Positions 24,876-34,118 of a stretch of DNA of 64,000 nt are shown in pieces. Every line of letters begins with the position of its first letter. Positions within the stretch are counted from its first letter, which is position 1. Position numbers and translations under genes: made by a program. The notes below the pieces were generated by a model. That model made no database searches. It was not told where the DNA came from and saw only the letters and a list, made by a program, of their open reading frames with translations. This stretch comes from Collinsella sp. (lineage in GTDB: Bacteria > Actinomycetota > Coriobacteriia > Coriobacteriales > Coriobacteriaceae), in the NCBI GenBank assembly GCA_019414565.1, contig DXLU01000031.1, positions 62,001-126,000 on the forward strand, in the 5' to 3' direction.

Positions 24876-25943
24876 CTATGCCTCGCACATGAGCTGCGCG
24901 AGCTTTTGTTTGGTCACCTTGGCCTGCTCGTTTGCCATGTTGCGCTCGTTTCTAAAGACCGCATTTGCAACACCCTGCAGATCGGCATCGGAAATCTCGC
25001 CAAGGCCCAGCTCCTCGAGCGTCGTCGGCAGACCAACGCGCTGGCAAAACACGAGCACCTGATCAAGCTCGGGCGCACGCTCCAGACGCAGCTGCACCAC
25101 CAGGCCAAATGCCACGGCCTCGCCATGCATGGCCTTGCACTCGGGCAGAATCGTCAGACCGTTGGCGATGGCATGCGCCAACGCCAGGCCACCGCTCTCA
25201 AAGCCAACGCCCGAAAGCAGGATGTTGCACTCGATTAGGCGCTCAACCGCCGGCGATATACGGCCCTTTTTGAGATCGCGCTTGGCAGCGACGCCGCACT
25301 CCATGAGCGTGTCATAGCAGGCGCGAGCCGCAACCAGAGCCAAGTGCCCCGGCGCGCCACCGTGTTCGTTGGCGCCGTGCGCCGCGGCGCACGAACGCGC
25401 CTCGAAGTACGTTGCCAGCGCGTCGCCCATACCAGCGACCGTCATGCGCAGCGGGGCCGCCGCGACCACGTTGGTATCGACCACGACCAGATCTGGATTC
25501 TTCTCGAGCATCAGATAGCGGTCGAACGACCCATCCTCGTGATACAGCACTGAAATCGCGCTGCACGGACCATCCATCGAGGCCGCCGTGGGGCATACGC
25601 ACAACGGCAGCTCAGCATAAAACGCAACGGCCTTTGCGATATCGAGCATCTTGCCGCCGCCAATGCCCACCACCATGTCGCAATACTCAGCCTGGGCTTC
25701 CTTGGCCATTTCGACAACGGCATCTTCCGTACACGGACCGTTGTAAATCTTAAAGAACGGCTCGCTTAGATCTTCATCCAGAAATCCATCGACGATCTGC
25801 CTGCACAGCCGATCCTCGGTGCCCTGGTCAAACAAGACATAGGCAGCGCAGCCCAACCATGACAAATACCTGCCCTGACGCGAAAGTTCGCCCGGCCCCT
25901 GAACATACCGGCCGGGACCGCCGTAAACCATAGGAAGCGCCAT
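24876..25943 (-). CDS. gldA: Glycerol dehydrogenase family protein (first copy)
   Basis: A 355-aa metal-dependent alcohol dehydrogenase of the GldA type, oxidising glycerol to dihydroxyacetone with NAD in known members. Seen: NAD-binding GIGGGKMLDIAKAV, metal-site segment TAASMDGPCSA, and histidines in LAHAIAN and CKAMHGEAVAFG. The ATG at 25943 is preferred to a GTG four codons upstream because AAGGG is better spaced. It lies downstream of a related gene with a terminator between, so it may have its own promoter. Confidence 0.8.
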   Translation of the reverse strand: MALPMVYGGPGRYVQGPGELSRQGRYLSWLGCAAYVLFDQGTEDRLCRQIVDGFLDEDLSEPFFKIYNGPCTEDAVVEMAKEAQAEYCDMVVGIGGGKMLDIAKAVAFYAELPLCVCPTAASMDGPCSAISVLYHEDGSFDRYLMLEKNPDLVVVDTNVVAAAPLRMTVAGMGDALATYFEARSCAAAHGANEHGGAPGHLALVAARACYDTLMECGVAAKRDLKKGRISPAVERLIECNILLSGVGFESGGLALAHAIANGLTILPECKAMHGEAVAFGLVVQLRLERAPELDQVLVFCQRVGLPTTLEELGLGEISDADLQGVANAVFRNERNMANEQAKVTKQKLAQLMCEA

Positions 25944-26008
25944 ACGAGAATCCACCCTTCATCAAACAACGATTGGTGCAAAGTAACCTGACCCCTTTGC
26001 ACCTTAGC

Positions 26009-26043
26009 AAAAAAGGGGCAAAGCCATCTGCTGGCTTTGCCCC
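26009..26043 (-). terminator. Terminator of the second gldA-type gene
   Basis: A 12-bp stem (26015-26026 with 26032-26043) followed on the minus strand by TTTTTT. Confidence 0.85.
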
Positions 26044-26057
26044 TTCCTTAGCTTGAT

Positions 26058-27158
26058 TTACTCATCCATGAGATAGTAGTGGCCCAGTGCGTCTGCACCC
26101 AGAATGGCGTTTGCGACCATCTCGGGCGTCACCTCAAACGGCATGTTGCACATGGTATCCTCGGGCGCGCACGCGGCCTCGGCAACAATCATGGCCTGCT
26201 CACGTGTAAGCTTGGCAACGCCAAGTTCCTTCATCGTGACCGGCAGGCCCAGCTCAATGCAGAAGCCCAAGACTTCCTCGAGTTTCTCAGTCGGAGCATC
26301 CTCGAGTACCAGCTGAACGATGGTGCCAAAGGCGACCTTCTCGCCGTGATACATGCCGTGGCACTCGGGCAGCATCGTCAGACCATTGTGGATGGCATGA
26401 GCAGCAGCAAGGCCCGAGCTCTCAAAGCCAATGCCCGAAAGCAGCGTGTTGGCCTCGATGATGTGCTCCACGGCAGGCGTGAGCGCACCCTTCTCCAGCG
26501 CGACCTTGGCCTTGACGCCATCGGCCATAAGCGTCTCGTAGCAGAGCTTGGCGAGCGCCAGGCCGGCCATGCCACCCTTGCCGCCGGCGCAAGTGCCGCC
26601 GTCGGCATCGTGCGTCGCCTGAGCCTCAAAGTAGGTTGCGAGCGCATCGCCCATACCGGAAACCGTCAGGCGCACCGGGCTCGCCGCGATAACCGTCGTA
26701 TCCATAAGAACGATATTGGGGTTTGCCTTAAGGAAGAGGTACTTGTCGAACTGGCCGTCATCGGTGTAGAGCACCGAAAGTGCCGAGCACGGTGCATCGG
26801 TCGAAGCGATGGTGGGGCAAATGATAGCCGGGGACTCCAGGTAGTAGGCAACGGCCTTCGCGGTATCGAGGATCTTGCCGCCACCGACGCCCACGATGAT
26901 GTCGCAACCGTTGTCGCGAGCGAGCGCAACCAGGCGATCGACCTCGCCCTTGGAGCACTCGCCGTTAAAGTCCTCAAACAGCAGCTCGGCCTTAGCCTCG
27001 GCAAAACCGCCCTCGATCTTGGCGCCGACGCGCTTCTTGCCCGAAGGCGTCACGATGACGAGGGCCTTAGCGCCGAGCGGCTCGACATAAGAACCGAGCT
27101 TGGCCAGCTCGTCCGGGCCCTGGATGTACTTGCTGGGGCTATTGAAAATTGCAGCCAT
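26058..27158 (-). CDS. gldA: Glycerol dehydrogenase (second copy)
   Basis: 366 aa with the same motifs as its neighbour (VGVGGGKILDTAKAV, TIASTDAPCSALSV, SGLAAAHAIHNGLT, HGMYHGEKVAFG). It is closer to canonical GldA in length and sequence than the copy at 24876, so it is the better candidate for true glycerol dehydrogenase. The ribosome-binding site is weak (GGGAT). It is flanked by terminators on both sides and so is monocistronic. Confidence 0.88.
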   Translation of the reverse strand: MAAIFNSPSKYIQGPDELAKLGSYVEPLGAKALVIVTPSGKKRVGAKIEGGFAEAKAELLFEDFNGECSKGEVDRLVALARDNGCDIIVGVGGGKILDTAKAVAYYLESPAIICPTIASTDAPCSALSVLYTDDGQFDKYLFLKANPNIVLMDTTVIAASPVRLTVSGMGDALATYFEAQATHDADGGTCAGGKGGMAGLALAKLCYETLMADGVKAKVALEKGALTPAVEHIIEANTLLSGIGFESSGLAAAHAIHNGLTMLPECHGMYHGEKVAFGTIVQLVLEDAPTEKLEEVLGFCIELGLPVTMKELGVAKLTREQAMIVAEAACAPEDTMCNMPFEVTPEMVANAILGADALGHYYLMDE

Positions 27159-27174
27159 TTTTATCCCATTCTCT

Positions 27175-27214
27175 AAAAAAGAAAGGGGCTCCGTACAGAT
27201 ACGTGCGGAGCCCC
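27175..27214 (-). terminator. Terminator of the iron alcohol dehydrogenase gene
   Basis: Stem 27185-27193 with 27206-27214, then TTTCTTTTTT on the minus strand. Confidence 0.85.
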
Positions 27215-27236
27215 TCGTTACGATAACAAGAGTCGA

Positions 27237-28460
27237 TTAGAAATCGATGTCGGTGTCGTAGTAGCAGGCCTTGAGGATCTTCTCGAAGTCGGCAGCCTTG
27301 GTCTCACGCGGGTTCTCCGGCGTGCAGGCGTCGGTCTCGGCGTTCGCGGCGATCTCGGGCAGCTTGGCGAGGAACTCCTCCTCGGAAACCATCTGCGGGT
27401 TCTCGGCGTCAACCTTCACGCCGCCATTCGCGTAATCCTTGATGGACTGCGGAATGTTGAGCTGGTCGTTGAGGTCGCGGATCTTCTGGACGAGCGCAGC
27501 GATGAGCTCCTCGTTGGTCTCGCCGGGAAGGTGCAGGATCTCCTTGGCCACGTAAGCGTAACGCTCGGCAGCACGGGGATCCTTGGAGTTCCACTGGATG
27601 ACCTTGCCCAGGTACATGGCGTTAGCAGCACCGTGAATGATGTGGCCGTTCTCAAAGGCTGCACCGGTCTTGTGAGCCATGGAGTGAACGATGCCGAGCA
27701 GACCCGAGGAGAAGGCGATACCGGCGATGCACTGAGCCTCGTGCATGTGCTGACGGGCCTCATGGTCGCCAGCATAGGACTTGGGCAGCCACTCGACGAT
27801 CTCGCGGATGCCGTGCAGGGCGTTGGCATCGGTGAACATAGAAGCGCAGGTGGAAACGTAGGCCTCCATGCAGTGGGTCAGAGCGTCCATGCCGGTGTGA
27901 GCGCAAAGCTTAGCAGGCATGGTGTAGGTGAGCTCGGGGTCGACGATGGCGACATCCGGGGTGATGTTGAAGTCGGCCAGCGGGTACTTGATGCCCTTGG
28001 CGTAGTCGGTGATGACGGAGAAGGCAGTGACCTCGGTAGCGGTACCGGAGGTAGAGGAGATGGCGCAGAAATGAGCCTTCTGACGCAGCTCGGGGAAGCT
28101 GAACGGCTGGATGATGTTATCGAAGGACTCCTCGGGATACTCGTAGAAGACCCACATGGCCTTAGCGGCATCGATGGGCGAGCCGCCGCCGATGGCGATA
28201 ATCCAGTCGGGCTCGAACTCGCGCATGGCCTCGGCGCCCTTCATGACCGTCTCGATGGACGGGTCGGACTCGACGCCCTCGAACAGCTTGACCTCCATGC
28301 CGGCCTCTTTGAGGTCGGCCTCGACGTCCTGCAGGAACCCGCCGCGGCGCATGGAGCTGCCGCCAGAAACGATGATGGCCTTCTTGCCCTTGAGGTTCTT
28401 CACCTCGTGGCGAGCGCCCTCACCAAAGTACAGATCGCGAGGATTGGTAAAACGTCCCAT
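27237..28460 (-). CDS. Iron-containing alcohol dehydrogenase
   Basis: A 407-aa group III alcohol dehydrogenase, probably NAD(P)H-dependent and acting in fermentation (butanol- or ethanol-type). Seen: IIAIGGGSPIDAAKAMWVFY, SSTSGTATEVTAFSVITD, metal-ligand histidines in GIVHSMAHKTGA and ENGHIIHGAANAM. The start at 28460 follows AGGAGG. The substrate cannot be told from sequence by eye. Confidence 0.9.
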   Translation of the reverse strand: MGRFTNPRDLYFGEGARHEVKNLKGKKAIIVSGGSSMRRGGFLQDVEADLKEAGMEVKLFEGVESDPSIETVMKGAEAMREFEPDWIIAIGGGSPIDAAKAMWVFYEYPEESFDNIIQPFSFPELRQKAHFCAISSTSGTATEVTAFSVITDYAKGIKYPLADFNITPDVAIVDPELTYTMPAKLCAHTGMDALTHCMEAYVSTCASMFTDANALHGIREIVEWLPKSYAGDHEARQHMHEAQCIAGIAFSSGLLGIVHSMAHKTGAAFENGHIIHGAANAMYLGKVIQWNSKDPRAAERYAYVAKEILHLPGETNEELIAALVQKIRDLNDQLNIPQSIKDYANGGVKVDAENPQMVSEEEFLAKLPEIAANAETDACTPENPRETKAADFEKILKACYYDTDIDF

Positions 28461-28960
28461 ACTGTGCCTCCTAAACAAGCCCCTCTTAGACTTGCGTATA
28501 TAACGGAGCACCCGATTGGCTCCGTTAGGACCGTTTTGCGCGTTGCCGGCGATGACAATGCGCGATGTCCAAACGTCTCAACGCTCAGACAAACACTATT
28601 CTACCGTTCTGGTTGGTCAGTTATTCACCTAAAGCCGACAATGATGAAACGTTTTTTCTATCCCTGAAGACCCTTGTGGGGCATTCATACTCCCAAGCTG
28701 GGCAAACGTTTTATCAAGGTTGACCACATATCCCGGGCAGGACGGTGCTCCTCCAAAATGTGCCCCGTTCGCCGCCAAAAATCGACCGTTTGCGGCACCG
28801 TGATACCACTCGGGCGTCCAAGGTGCCGACATTTGTGCGACATCCGTCTTCGTGGTGCAAAGGTGCAAGTCCAAGTGCGGCACCCCCGGTGTGCCATATG
28901 CGGGTAAACTAGAACCTTATATAGAGACATTTGAACCCTAACCGCAGCAAAGGAGGCCCC
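28461..28960. other. Intergenic region between divergent genes
   Basis: No gene. The part from 28740 to 28905 contains several variants of GTGCGGCAC/GGTGCCG-type words, some in inverted order, that may be regulator sites. AAAGGAGG precedes the ATG at 28961. Confidence 0.35.
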
Positions 28961-30037
28961 ATGGCATTCGATCCCATTCAAGAGGATTGCCATCGCCTCG
29001 TTCTTGAGGCCTTGCGCCGCGACAATATCCCGCTCACCGATGGCACCGCCGTAGAGCGTCTGATGGAACAATTCACCCGCAACCCCGCGCCGCTCATCGT
29101 GCATGATCGCGACCGCGCCGGACATCTGATTGCCAAGGTGGTCGAGGCTGTCGACTACCGCATTCCCTTTATCCCCGACGATGCCCAAGCCGAGCAGGAA
29201 GAGGCCGCTGCCGAGAACATGCTTCGCGAGGCCGCCGCGCTCGATCCGACCAACTGGGATGCCCAGCGCATGCTGACGGCCCTCACCGCCGACTCCAACG
29301 AGGAATACGTACAGTACCTGGTATCCAAGCGCGATGAAGTCGAGCATGACCTGGCGTTCAAGATCGCCTCGGCGCAGGACCCCTATGAGCGCGAGGCCGC
29401 GGGCGACCTTATGCGCCGCCCCTACCTGCGCTGGCTTGCCGCCCTTGCATCGCGCGCCCTCATTAGCGGACGCTATCGCATGTCGCTCGAAGCTGCAAAC
29501 CGCAGCCTCGACTTTGCCCCCAACGATCCGGCCGGCGTCCGCCACACCGCGATGCTCGCCATGGCGAAGCTCGAATACCCTGCCGAGGAGCTCAAGCGCT
29601 TTCGCTCTGCCCACTCCGTCCCCTATCTCGCCAACACGCCGCTGCGTCGTCGTCCCAAGGACGCGGAGCGCGACTTGGACCCGTGGACGCTCATCGCACT
29701 GATGAGCGCAGCCTGGCGCGAGCTGGACTACGAGGGTGCCGAGCACTACTTGCGCATCCTTGCACGCTCGTGCCCGCACGCGGCCGAGGCACTCTACTTC
29801 CAAACCGAGTTTCCCGATGGCGTCTATGCCCGCGTCAACGTGGGTGTGGGCTCTACCGACGAGCTTGTCCTTGCGCTGTCCGAGGCGACGCCGGTACTGC
29901 AGGAGGGCTTGGGCGCCCCCGACAACGCCAGCTTCGCCGCCTGGGTCGCCACCAACGATATCGTGCGTTCCCAGATCGACGAGCGCATCCTACGGGCGGC
30001 CGAGCAGGGCCTGCCGTTTAAGGGAGGAGACCTCTAA
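28961..30037 (+). CDS. TPR-like hypothetical protein A (358 aa)
   Basis: Soluble, acidic and helical. Repeated helix pairs such as AAALDPTNWDAQRMLTALTA, YRMSLEAANRSLDFAPNDPA and ELDYEGAEHYLRILARSCPH suggest tetratricopeptide-like repeats. No catalytic motif is seen. AAAGGAGG precedes the start. The next gene overlaps its stop by one base (TAATG), so the pair is translationally coupled and likely works together. Function unknown. Confidence 0.75.
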   Translation: MAFDPIQEDCHRLVLEALRRDNIPLTDGTAVERLMEQFTRNPAPLIVHDRDRAGHLIAKVVEAVDYRIPFIPDDAQAEQEEAAAENMLREAAALDPTNWDAQRMLTALTADSNEEYVQYLVSKRDEVEHDLAFKIASAQDPYEREAAGDLMRRPYLRWLAALASRALISGRYRMSLEAANRSLDFAPNDPAGVRHTAMLAMAKLEYPAEELKRFRSAHSVPYLANTPLRRRPKDAERDLDPWTLIALMSAAWRELDYEGAEHYLRILARSCPHAAEALYFQTEFPDGVYARVNVGVGSTDELVLALSEATPVLQEGLGAPDNASFAAWVATNDIVRSQIDERILRAAEQGLPFKGGDL

Positions 30038-31080
30038 TGGATCCGAGCGTCTACATCCCCGCCTACCTGGAGCGCGCCTACGTTGCGTCGCACCCCGAAC
30101 TCACCGATGCAGCACGCGAACTTGTCCATAACGACATTAGCGCGAATCCCCAAAAGTATGCGCAGACCGAGCATGCTCAGGCGCTGCTGTCCTATGCCGG
30201 TGTTCATCGCCACCTGCTCGACGAGCTCCATCGCATCGAGGACATGGGCAGCGACGAGGAGTTTGAGCAGACGCGCAACCGCCTGTTCGACGATATGCGT
30301 GATGAGCTGCTCAAGATCGTCCGCATCGATGCGCATGTCCTCGATGCCCAGCTGCTCGCCATCATTTTGGCGGACACGCCCGTCGACGCCTGCCTGGGCG
30401 ACCTGATGAAGCTCGAGACGAGCACGGCCGACTACCTGCAACAGAGCGTGCCCGGGTTTGATATGGAGGCCCCGCACTACTGGGCCAATAATGTTTTGGC
30501 CGACGGTGTCACCGCAGCGGACCTTACCGTGAGCGAGCCGGCCCTTATCGGGTGGCTTCACATACTCGAGGCCATCTCGCAGCTGTGCATGGCGAGCGCT
30601 CGTTACCGCGCCGCCGCCAACTATTCTCGCCGTGTCCTTAAGGCGGAGGGCTATCCCACCCGGGCCGCCGGCACCGTGCTGCTTGCCCTCGCCCGCTTGG
30701 AAGACCAAGACGGCTTTTTTGCCCTGGCGCATCAGCTCGAGGAACAGATGGGGGCAGACGCACTCGAAAACTCTCCTTGGTACCTGCTCGCCCGCACAAT
30801 TCTGCTGTTCAAAACAAACAAGATGCGCCCGGCGACGCGCGCGCTGCGTGAGTTCGCTAACCGTTGCGAGGGTGGCGCGTTCTTCTTGCTGAACCCCATG
30901 TACCAGACGCCGTATCTTCCCTGCCGACCCGAGCCGCGCGACCCCTGGGACCTTTCGCACCAGGCAGTTTGGGAGGCCGACGGCATTATCTCGGACACCC
31001 CCGACTTTGCCCCCTGGGCCAACGCCTGCGAAGATGTATCGCAGCTCGCCCAGGAATTTGCGCGCCGCTACGGATTCTAG
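30037..31080 (+). CDS. TPR-like hypothetical protein B (347 aa)
   Basis: Starts on the stop of protein A. Helical throughout (ILEAISQLCMASARYRAAAN, PTRAAGTVLLALARLEDQDG, SPWYLLARTILLFKTNKMRP), with the same acidic, repeat-like character as A, and a C-terminal stretch with tryptophans (EPRDPWDLSHQAVW). No known domain recognised. It may form a complex with A. Confidence 0.75.
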   Translation: MDPSVYIPAYLERAYVASHPELTDAARELVHNDISANPQKYAQTEHAQALLSYAGVHRHLLDELHRIEDMGSDEEFEQTRNRLFDDMRDELLKIVRIDAHVLDAQLLAIILADTPVDACLGDLMKLETSTADYLQQSVPGFDMEAPHYWANNVLADGVTAADLTVSEPALIGWLHILEAISQLCMASARYRAAANYSRRVLKAEGYPTRAAGTVLLALARLEDQDGFFALAHQLEEQMGADALENSPWYLLARTILLFKTNKMRPATRALREFANRCEGGAFFLLNPMYQTPYLPCRPEPRDPWDLSHQAVWEADGIISDTPDFAPWANACEDVSQLAQEFARRYGF

Positions 31081-31125
31081 TGACGCACTCGACCCGACCA
31101 TGTCGTTTACGTTAGGAACGGTTTC

Positions 31126-33303
31126 ATGAACCTCCGCTCATCTCTTGCCTGCACCTCGAGTGATATCGCTCGCTGGGGGCTGCGCTCTGTCCTTAAGCGC
31201 CAGGGCGGCGTACTCCCCGGCCGCATCGCCATGAAGATCAACCCCTATCTGCTGAGCGACCTGGCGAGTCTTGTCGACCGCAGCGTGGTGATCACCGGCA
31301 CCAACGGTAAGACCACCACCTCCAACCTCATCGCCGACGCCGTTGCCGCCAGCGGCGCCACCGTGGTATGCAACCGCGCCGGCAACAACATGGAGCCGGG
31401 CGTGGTGGGCGCACTGCTCGAAGCGCGCAGCGACCTCAAGCGAGCCGGCGGCGGCAAGCGCGTGGGCGTTTTTGAGTGCGACGAGCTCTACACCGTACGC
31501 GTTCTGCCCAAGCTCAAACCGACGTACTTTGTGCTGCTCAACCTGTTCCGCGACCAGCTGGATCGCTATGGGGAGATCGACCATACCCAAGACGTCATTG
31601 CCCATGCGTTGGAGCTCTCTCCGGCAACAACGCTCATCTACAACGCAGACGACCCGCTGTGTGCCGCGATCGCCGCACGCGTTCCCAACACGAGCATCGC
31701 CTTTGGCATCGACGGCGCCACGGGCACCGAGTCCGATCGCATTAGCGACTCGCGTTTTTGCTCGCAGTGCAACGCGCCGCTGGAGTATGACTACGTGCAA
31801 TACGGCCAGCTCGGCGCCTACCATTGCCCCTCGTGCGGCTGGGGTCGCCCCGCGCTGCTCCGCCGCGTGACGGGCGTTGAGCTCGGCTGCGACGGCTACG
31901 GCTTTGACCTGGCCTTTGGACCCGAGGCCAACGCGCCCGCCGTGCACATCGCCACGCGCTACAACGGCCTGTACATGGTCTATAACGTCGCCGCCGCCTT
32001 CTTTGCGGCGCACGAGCTGGGCGTGGACGCGGCGCACCTGCAGCCCACGCTTAATGCCTACGTGCCCGCCGGCGGACGCATGGGCCGCTGGGATATTGCC
32101 GGCCGCACCGTCGAGGCAAACCTGGCCAAGAATCCCGTGGGCTTCGATCGTCAGATTCAGTCCATTAAAACGGCAGGCGGCAGGCTCTGTGCCTTCTTCC
32201 TGAACGACAATGATGCCGACGGCCACGATGTCTCGTGGATCTACGATGTCGACTTCGAGCGCATCGCCGACACGCCGGGTCTTGTCGCCTTTGCCGGAGG
32301 CACGCGTGCGCACGACATGCAGGTACGCCTCAAGTACGCCGGCATCGATGCCGCGATTATCTCGGACGTCGCGCAGGCAATTGGCGCCGTGGCAGACGAG
32401 GCCGCCGATGACACCTTCTACGCCGTCGCCAACTACACGGCCTTCCCGCCGTTAGTCAAGGAGCTCGACGGGCTTAAAGACGACGATGCAAGCTCGATTG
32501 TCTCCCACGCCGTAACGCGCGCCGATGGTAGCGCTGTCCCCACCGATATTGCGCCGGTCGAGCTTTCGCGCCCCCTGCGTATCGTCTACCTGTACCCCGA
32601 TGCCCTCAACCTCTATGCCGACGGCGGCAACGTCATTGCCCTCAAGCGCCGCTGCGCCTGGCGTGGCATCCCCGCGCGTGTAGACGAGGTCCGTATGGGC
32701 GAAACGCTTGATTTGACTGATGCCGATATCGTCATGATGGGTGGCGGCTCCGACCGCGACCAGCTAGCCGTGGCACATGAACTGCTCGCTCAAAAAGACA
32801 AGGTCGCGGCCTATGTTGAGGATGGCGGCTCGCTGCTTGCCATCTGTGGCGGCTATCAGCTGCTCGGCCGTTCGTACTATATGGGCGAGGATCGCATCGA
32901 GGGTCTGGGGGTCATTGCCGCCGAAACCGTACGCGGCTCCGACCGCCTGATCGGCAACGTCGCCGTCAAGACCGACCTGGCACCCGAGCCCTTTGTCGGA
33001 TTCGAGAACCACGGCGGCCGCACGCTTTTGGACGTCGATGCCACGCCGCTCGGAACGTCCGTCGTCGCGGGCACCGGCAACAACGGCGACGATGGCTTTG
33101 AGGGTCTGATCTACAGGGGAGTCATCGGCACGTACCTGCACGGACCAGCGCTGCCCAAAAACCCCGAACTTGCCGACTGGCTCATCGCCCACGCCCTTGA
33201 GCGCCGCGGCGACGCACAGGCCGCCGCCCTGCTGCCGCTCAAACCCCTCGACGACACCTACGAGCACGCCGCCCACGACGCCGCCATGAAGCTCCTCCCC
33301 TAA
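31126..33303 (+). CDS. Fused MurT-GatD lipid II isoglutaminyl synthase
   Basis: One 725-aa protein combines both halves of the enzyme that amidates the D-glutamate of lipid II. Residues 1 to about 450 are MurT: Mur-ligase P-loop ITGTNGKTTTSN (57-68), NLFRDQLDRYGEID, a zinc-ribbon pair CSQC and CPSC near 213-235, and the DUF1727 end. Residues from about 482 are GatD, a glutaminase-type amidotransferase: RIVYLYPDALNLYADGGN, nucleophile cysteine in LAICGGYQLLG near 571, and catalytic histidine in GTYLHGPALP near 669. In Staphylococcus and Streptococcus these are two genes. The ATG at 31126 follows TTAGGA. It is 45 bases from the TPR pair and could be co-transcribed. Confidence 0.92.
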   Translation: MNLRSSLACTSSDIARWGLRSVLKRQGGVLPGRIAMKINPYLLSDLASLVDRSVVITGTNGKTTTSNLIADAVAASGATVVCNRAGNNMEPGVVGALLEARSDLKRAGGGKRVGVFECDELYTVRVLPKLKPTYFVLLNLFRDQLDRYGEIDHTQDVIAHALELSPATTLIYNADDPLCAAIAARVPNTSIAFGIDGATGTESDRISDSRFCSQCNAPLEYDYVQYGQLGAYHCPSCGWGRPALLRRVTGVELGCDGYGFDLAFGPEANAPAVHIATRYNGLYMVYNVAAAFFAAHELGVDAAHLQPTLNAYVPAGGRMGRWDIAGRTVEANLAKNPVGFDRQIQSIKTAGGRLCAFFLNDNDADGHDVSWIYDVDFERIADTPGLVAFAGGTRAHDMQVRLKYAGIDAAIISDVAQAIGAVADEAADDTFYAVANYTAFPPLVKELDGLKDDDASSIVSHAVTRADGSAVPTDIAPVELSRPLRIVYLYPDALNLYADGGNVIALKRRCAWRGIPARVDEVRMGETLDLTDADIVMMGGGSDRDQLAVAHELLAQKDKVAAYVEDGGSLLAICGGYQLLGRSYYMGEDRIEGLGVIAAETVRGSDRLIGNVAVKTDLAPEPFVGFENHGGRTLLDVDATPLGTSVVAGTGNNGDDGFEGLIYRGVIGTYLHGPALPKNPELADWLIAHALERRGDAQAAALLPLKPLDDTYEHAAHDAAMKLLP

Positions 33304-33404
33304 CGCCCCAACCACCACAAAGGGGACAGATACCTTTGTGGTGGTTTTCCAGTTTGCCAACGATATACGCGCCGGCAAAAAAGTCTGCTATACTCTTTCC
33401 CGCT

Positions 33405-33481
33405 GTCCCCATCGTCTAGCGGCCAAGGACGCCACCCTTTCAAGGTGGATATCGCGGGTTCGAATCCCGCTGGGGGCACCA
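33405..33481 (+). tRNA. tRNA-Glu (anticodon TTC)
   Basis: Full cloverleaf: acceptor GTCCCCA with TGGGGGC, anticodon loop around TTC in a CCACC/GGTGG stem, T-arm GCGGGTTCGAATCCCGC, discriminator A at 33478 and encoded CCA at 33479-33481. Confidence 0.95.
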
Positions 33482-33742
33482 TTTGAAATGCAAAGCCCGT
33501 TACCCTTGTGGTGACGGGCTTTTTTCTTCTCCAACGCCGGGATTCGAACCCGACAGGGTGCGGAGCTGAGGAAACGCGTAAGCGTTTTCCAGCGCAGCAC
33601 GCAAGGAGCGGAGCGACGCAGCGAAAGCGGGCGGCGCCAGCCGCACGCGGACATCCCGCTGGGGGCACCATTTAAACTGAGAAGCCCGTTGCCCTCGCGG
33701 TAGCGGGCTTTTTGCTACCCATACGCCGGGATTCGAACCCCG
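33464..33742. repeat. Duplicated tRNA-Glu 3' end, terminator and inverted T-arm fragments
   Basis: The block from the tRNA 3' end through its terminator to an inverted T-arm piece (CCGGGATTCGAACCC) occurs twice: 33464-33552 and 33653-33742. Between the copies lies GC-rich sequence with small hairpins. This is the usual debris of elements that integrate at tRNA 3' ends, or of tRNA-gene duplication and decay. Confidence 0.6.
33494..33526 (+). terminator. Terminator after tRNA-Glu
   Basis: A 10-bp stem AGCCCGTTAC with GTGACGGGCT followed by TTTTTT. Confidence 0.8.
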
Positions 33743-33790
33743 AAGGCATAAAATCACACTGTCATCCAAGGGCCCGTGGACAAAAAATAG

Positions 33791-33979
33791 CAAATATGAG
33801 TACTGTTACCAATTTAGTAACAGCGATTTCATGCCATCAGAAGGCGATTTGGACACAAGGCGTCCTACGGCGGAGGAATTGCAGGCATTTATCAGCTAAG
33901 TACTTGGACATATGTTGCGTAACACTGCATATTTTGCAAAAAGATAATGCTACAGGGCTTGTGACAGTACTCATATTTG
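33791..33979. repeat. MITE-like element with 19-bp inverted ends
   Basis: Terminal repeats 33791-33809 and 33961-33979 match at 18 of 19 positions in inverted orientation around about 150 bp without a gene. A second, inner GTTAC/GTAAC pair lies near the left end. Confidence 0.55.
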
Positions 33980-34118
33980 ACGTTTTTTGCCCACGACCCC
34001 TTATTGCGTGGGCGAATCAGTTGCAAAGCGGGATCCAAAGCGTCCTTCGCAAACAAATAGCCGGGCCCCGCGCGATGCGGACCCCGGCTCAATACCGTGA
34101 CGATATGTCAGTTACGCT

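Noticed and set aside
28685..29803. Long minus-strand open frame opposite TPR-like protein A
   Set aside because: It mirrors the codon bias of the plus-strand gene, has no ribosome-binding site and gives a low-complexity product.
31138..32313. Minus-strand 391-aa open frame over the MurT part
   Set aside because: Antisense shadow; no motifs and no start signal.
33300..33793. Small minus-strand frames around tRNA-Glu
   Set aside because: They are translations of tRNA and T-arm repeats, a common annotation artefact.
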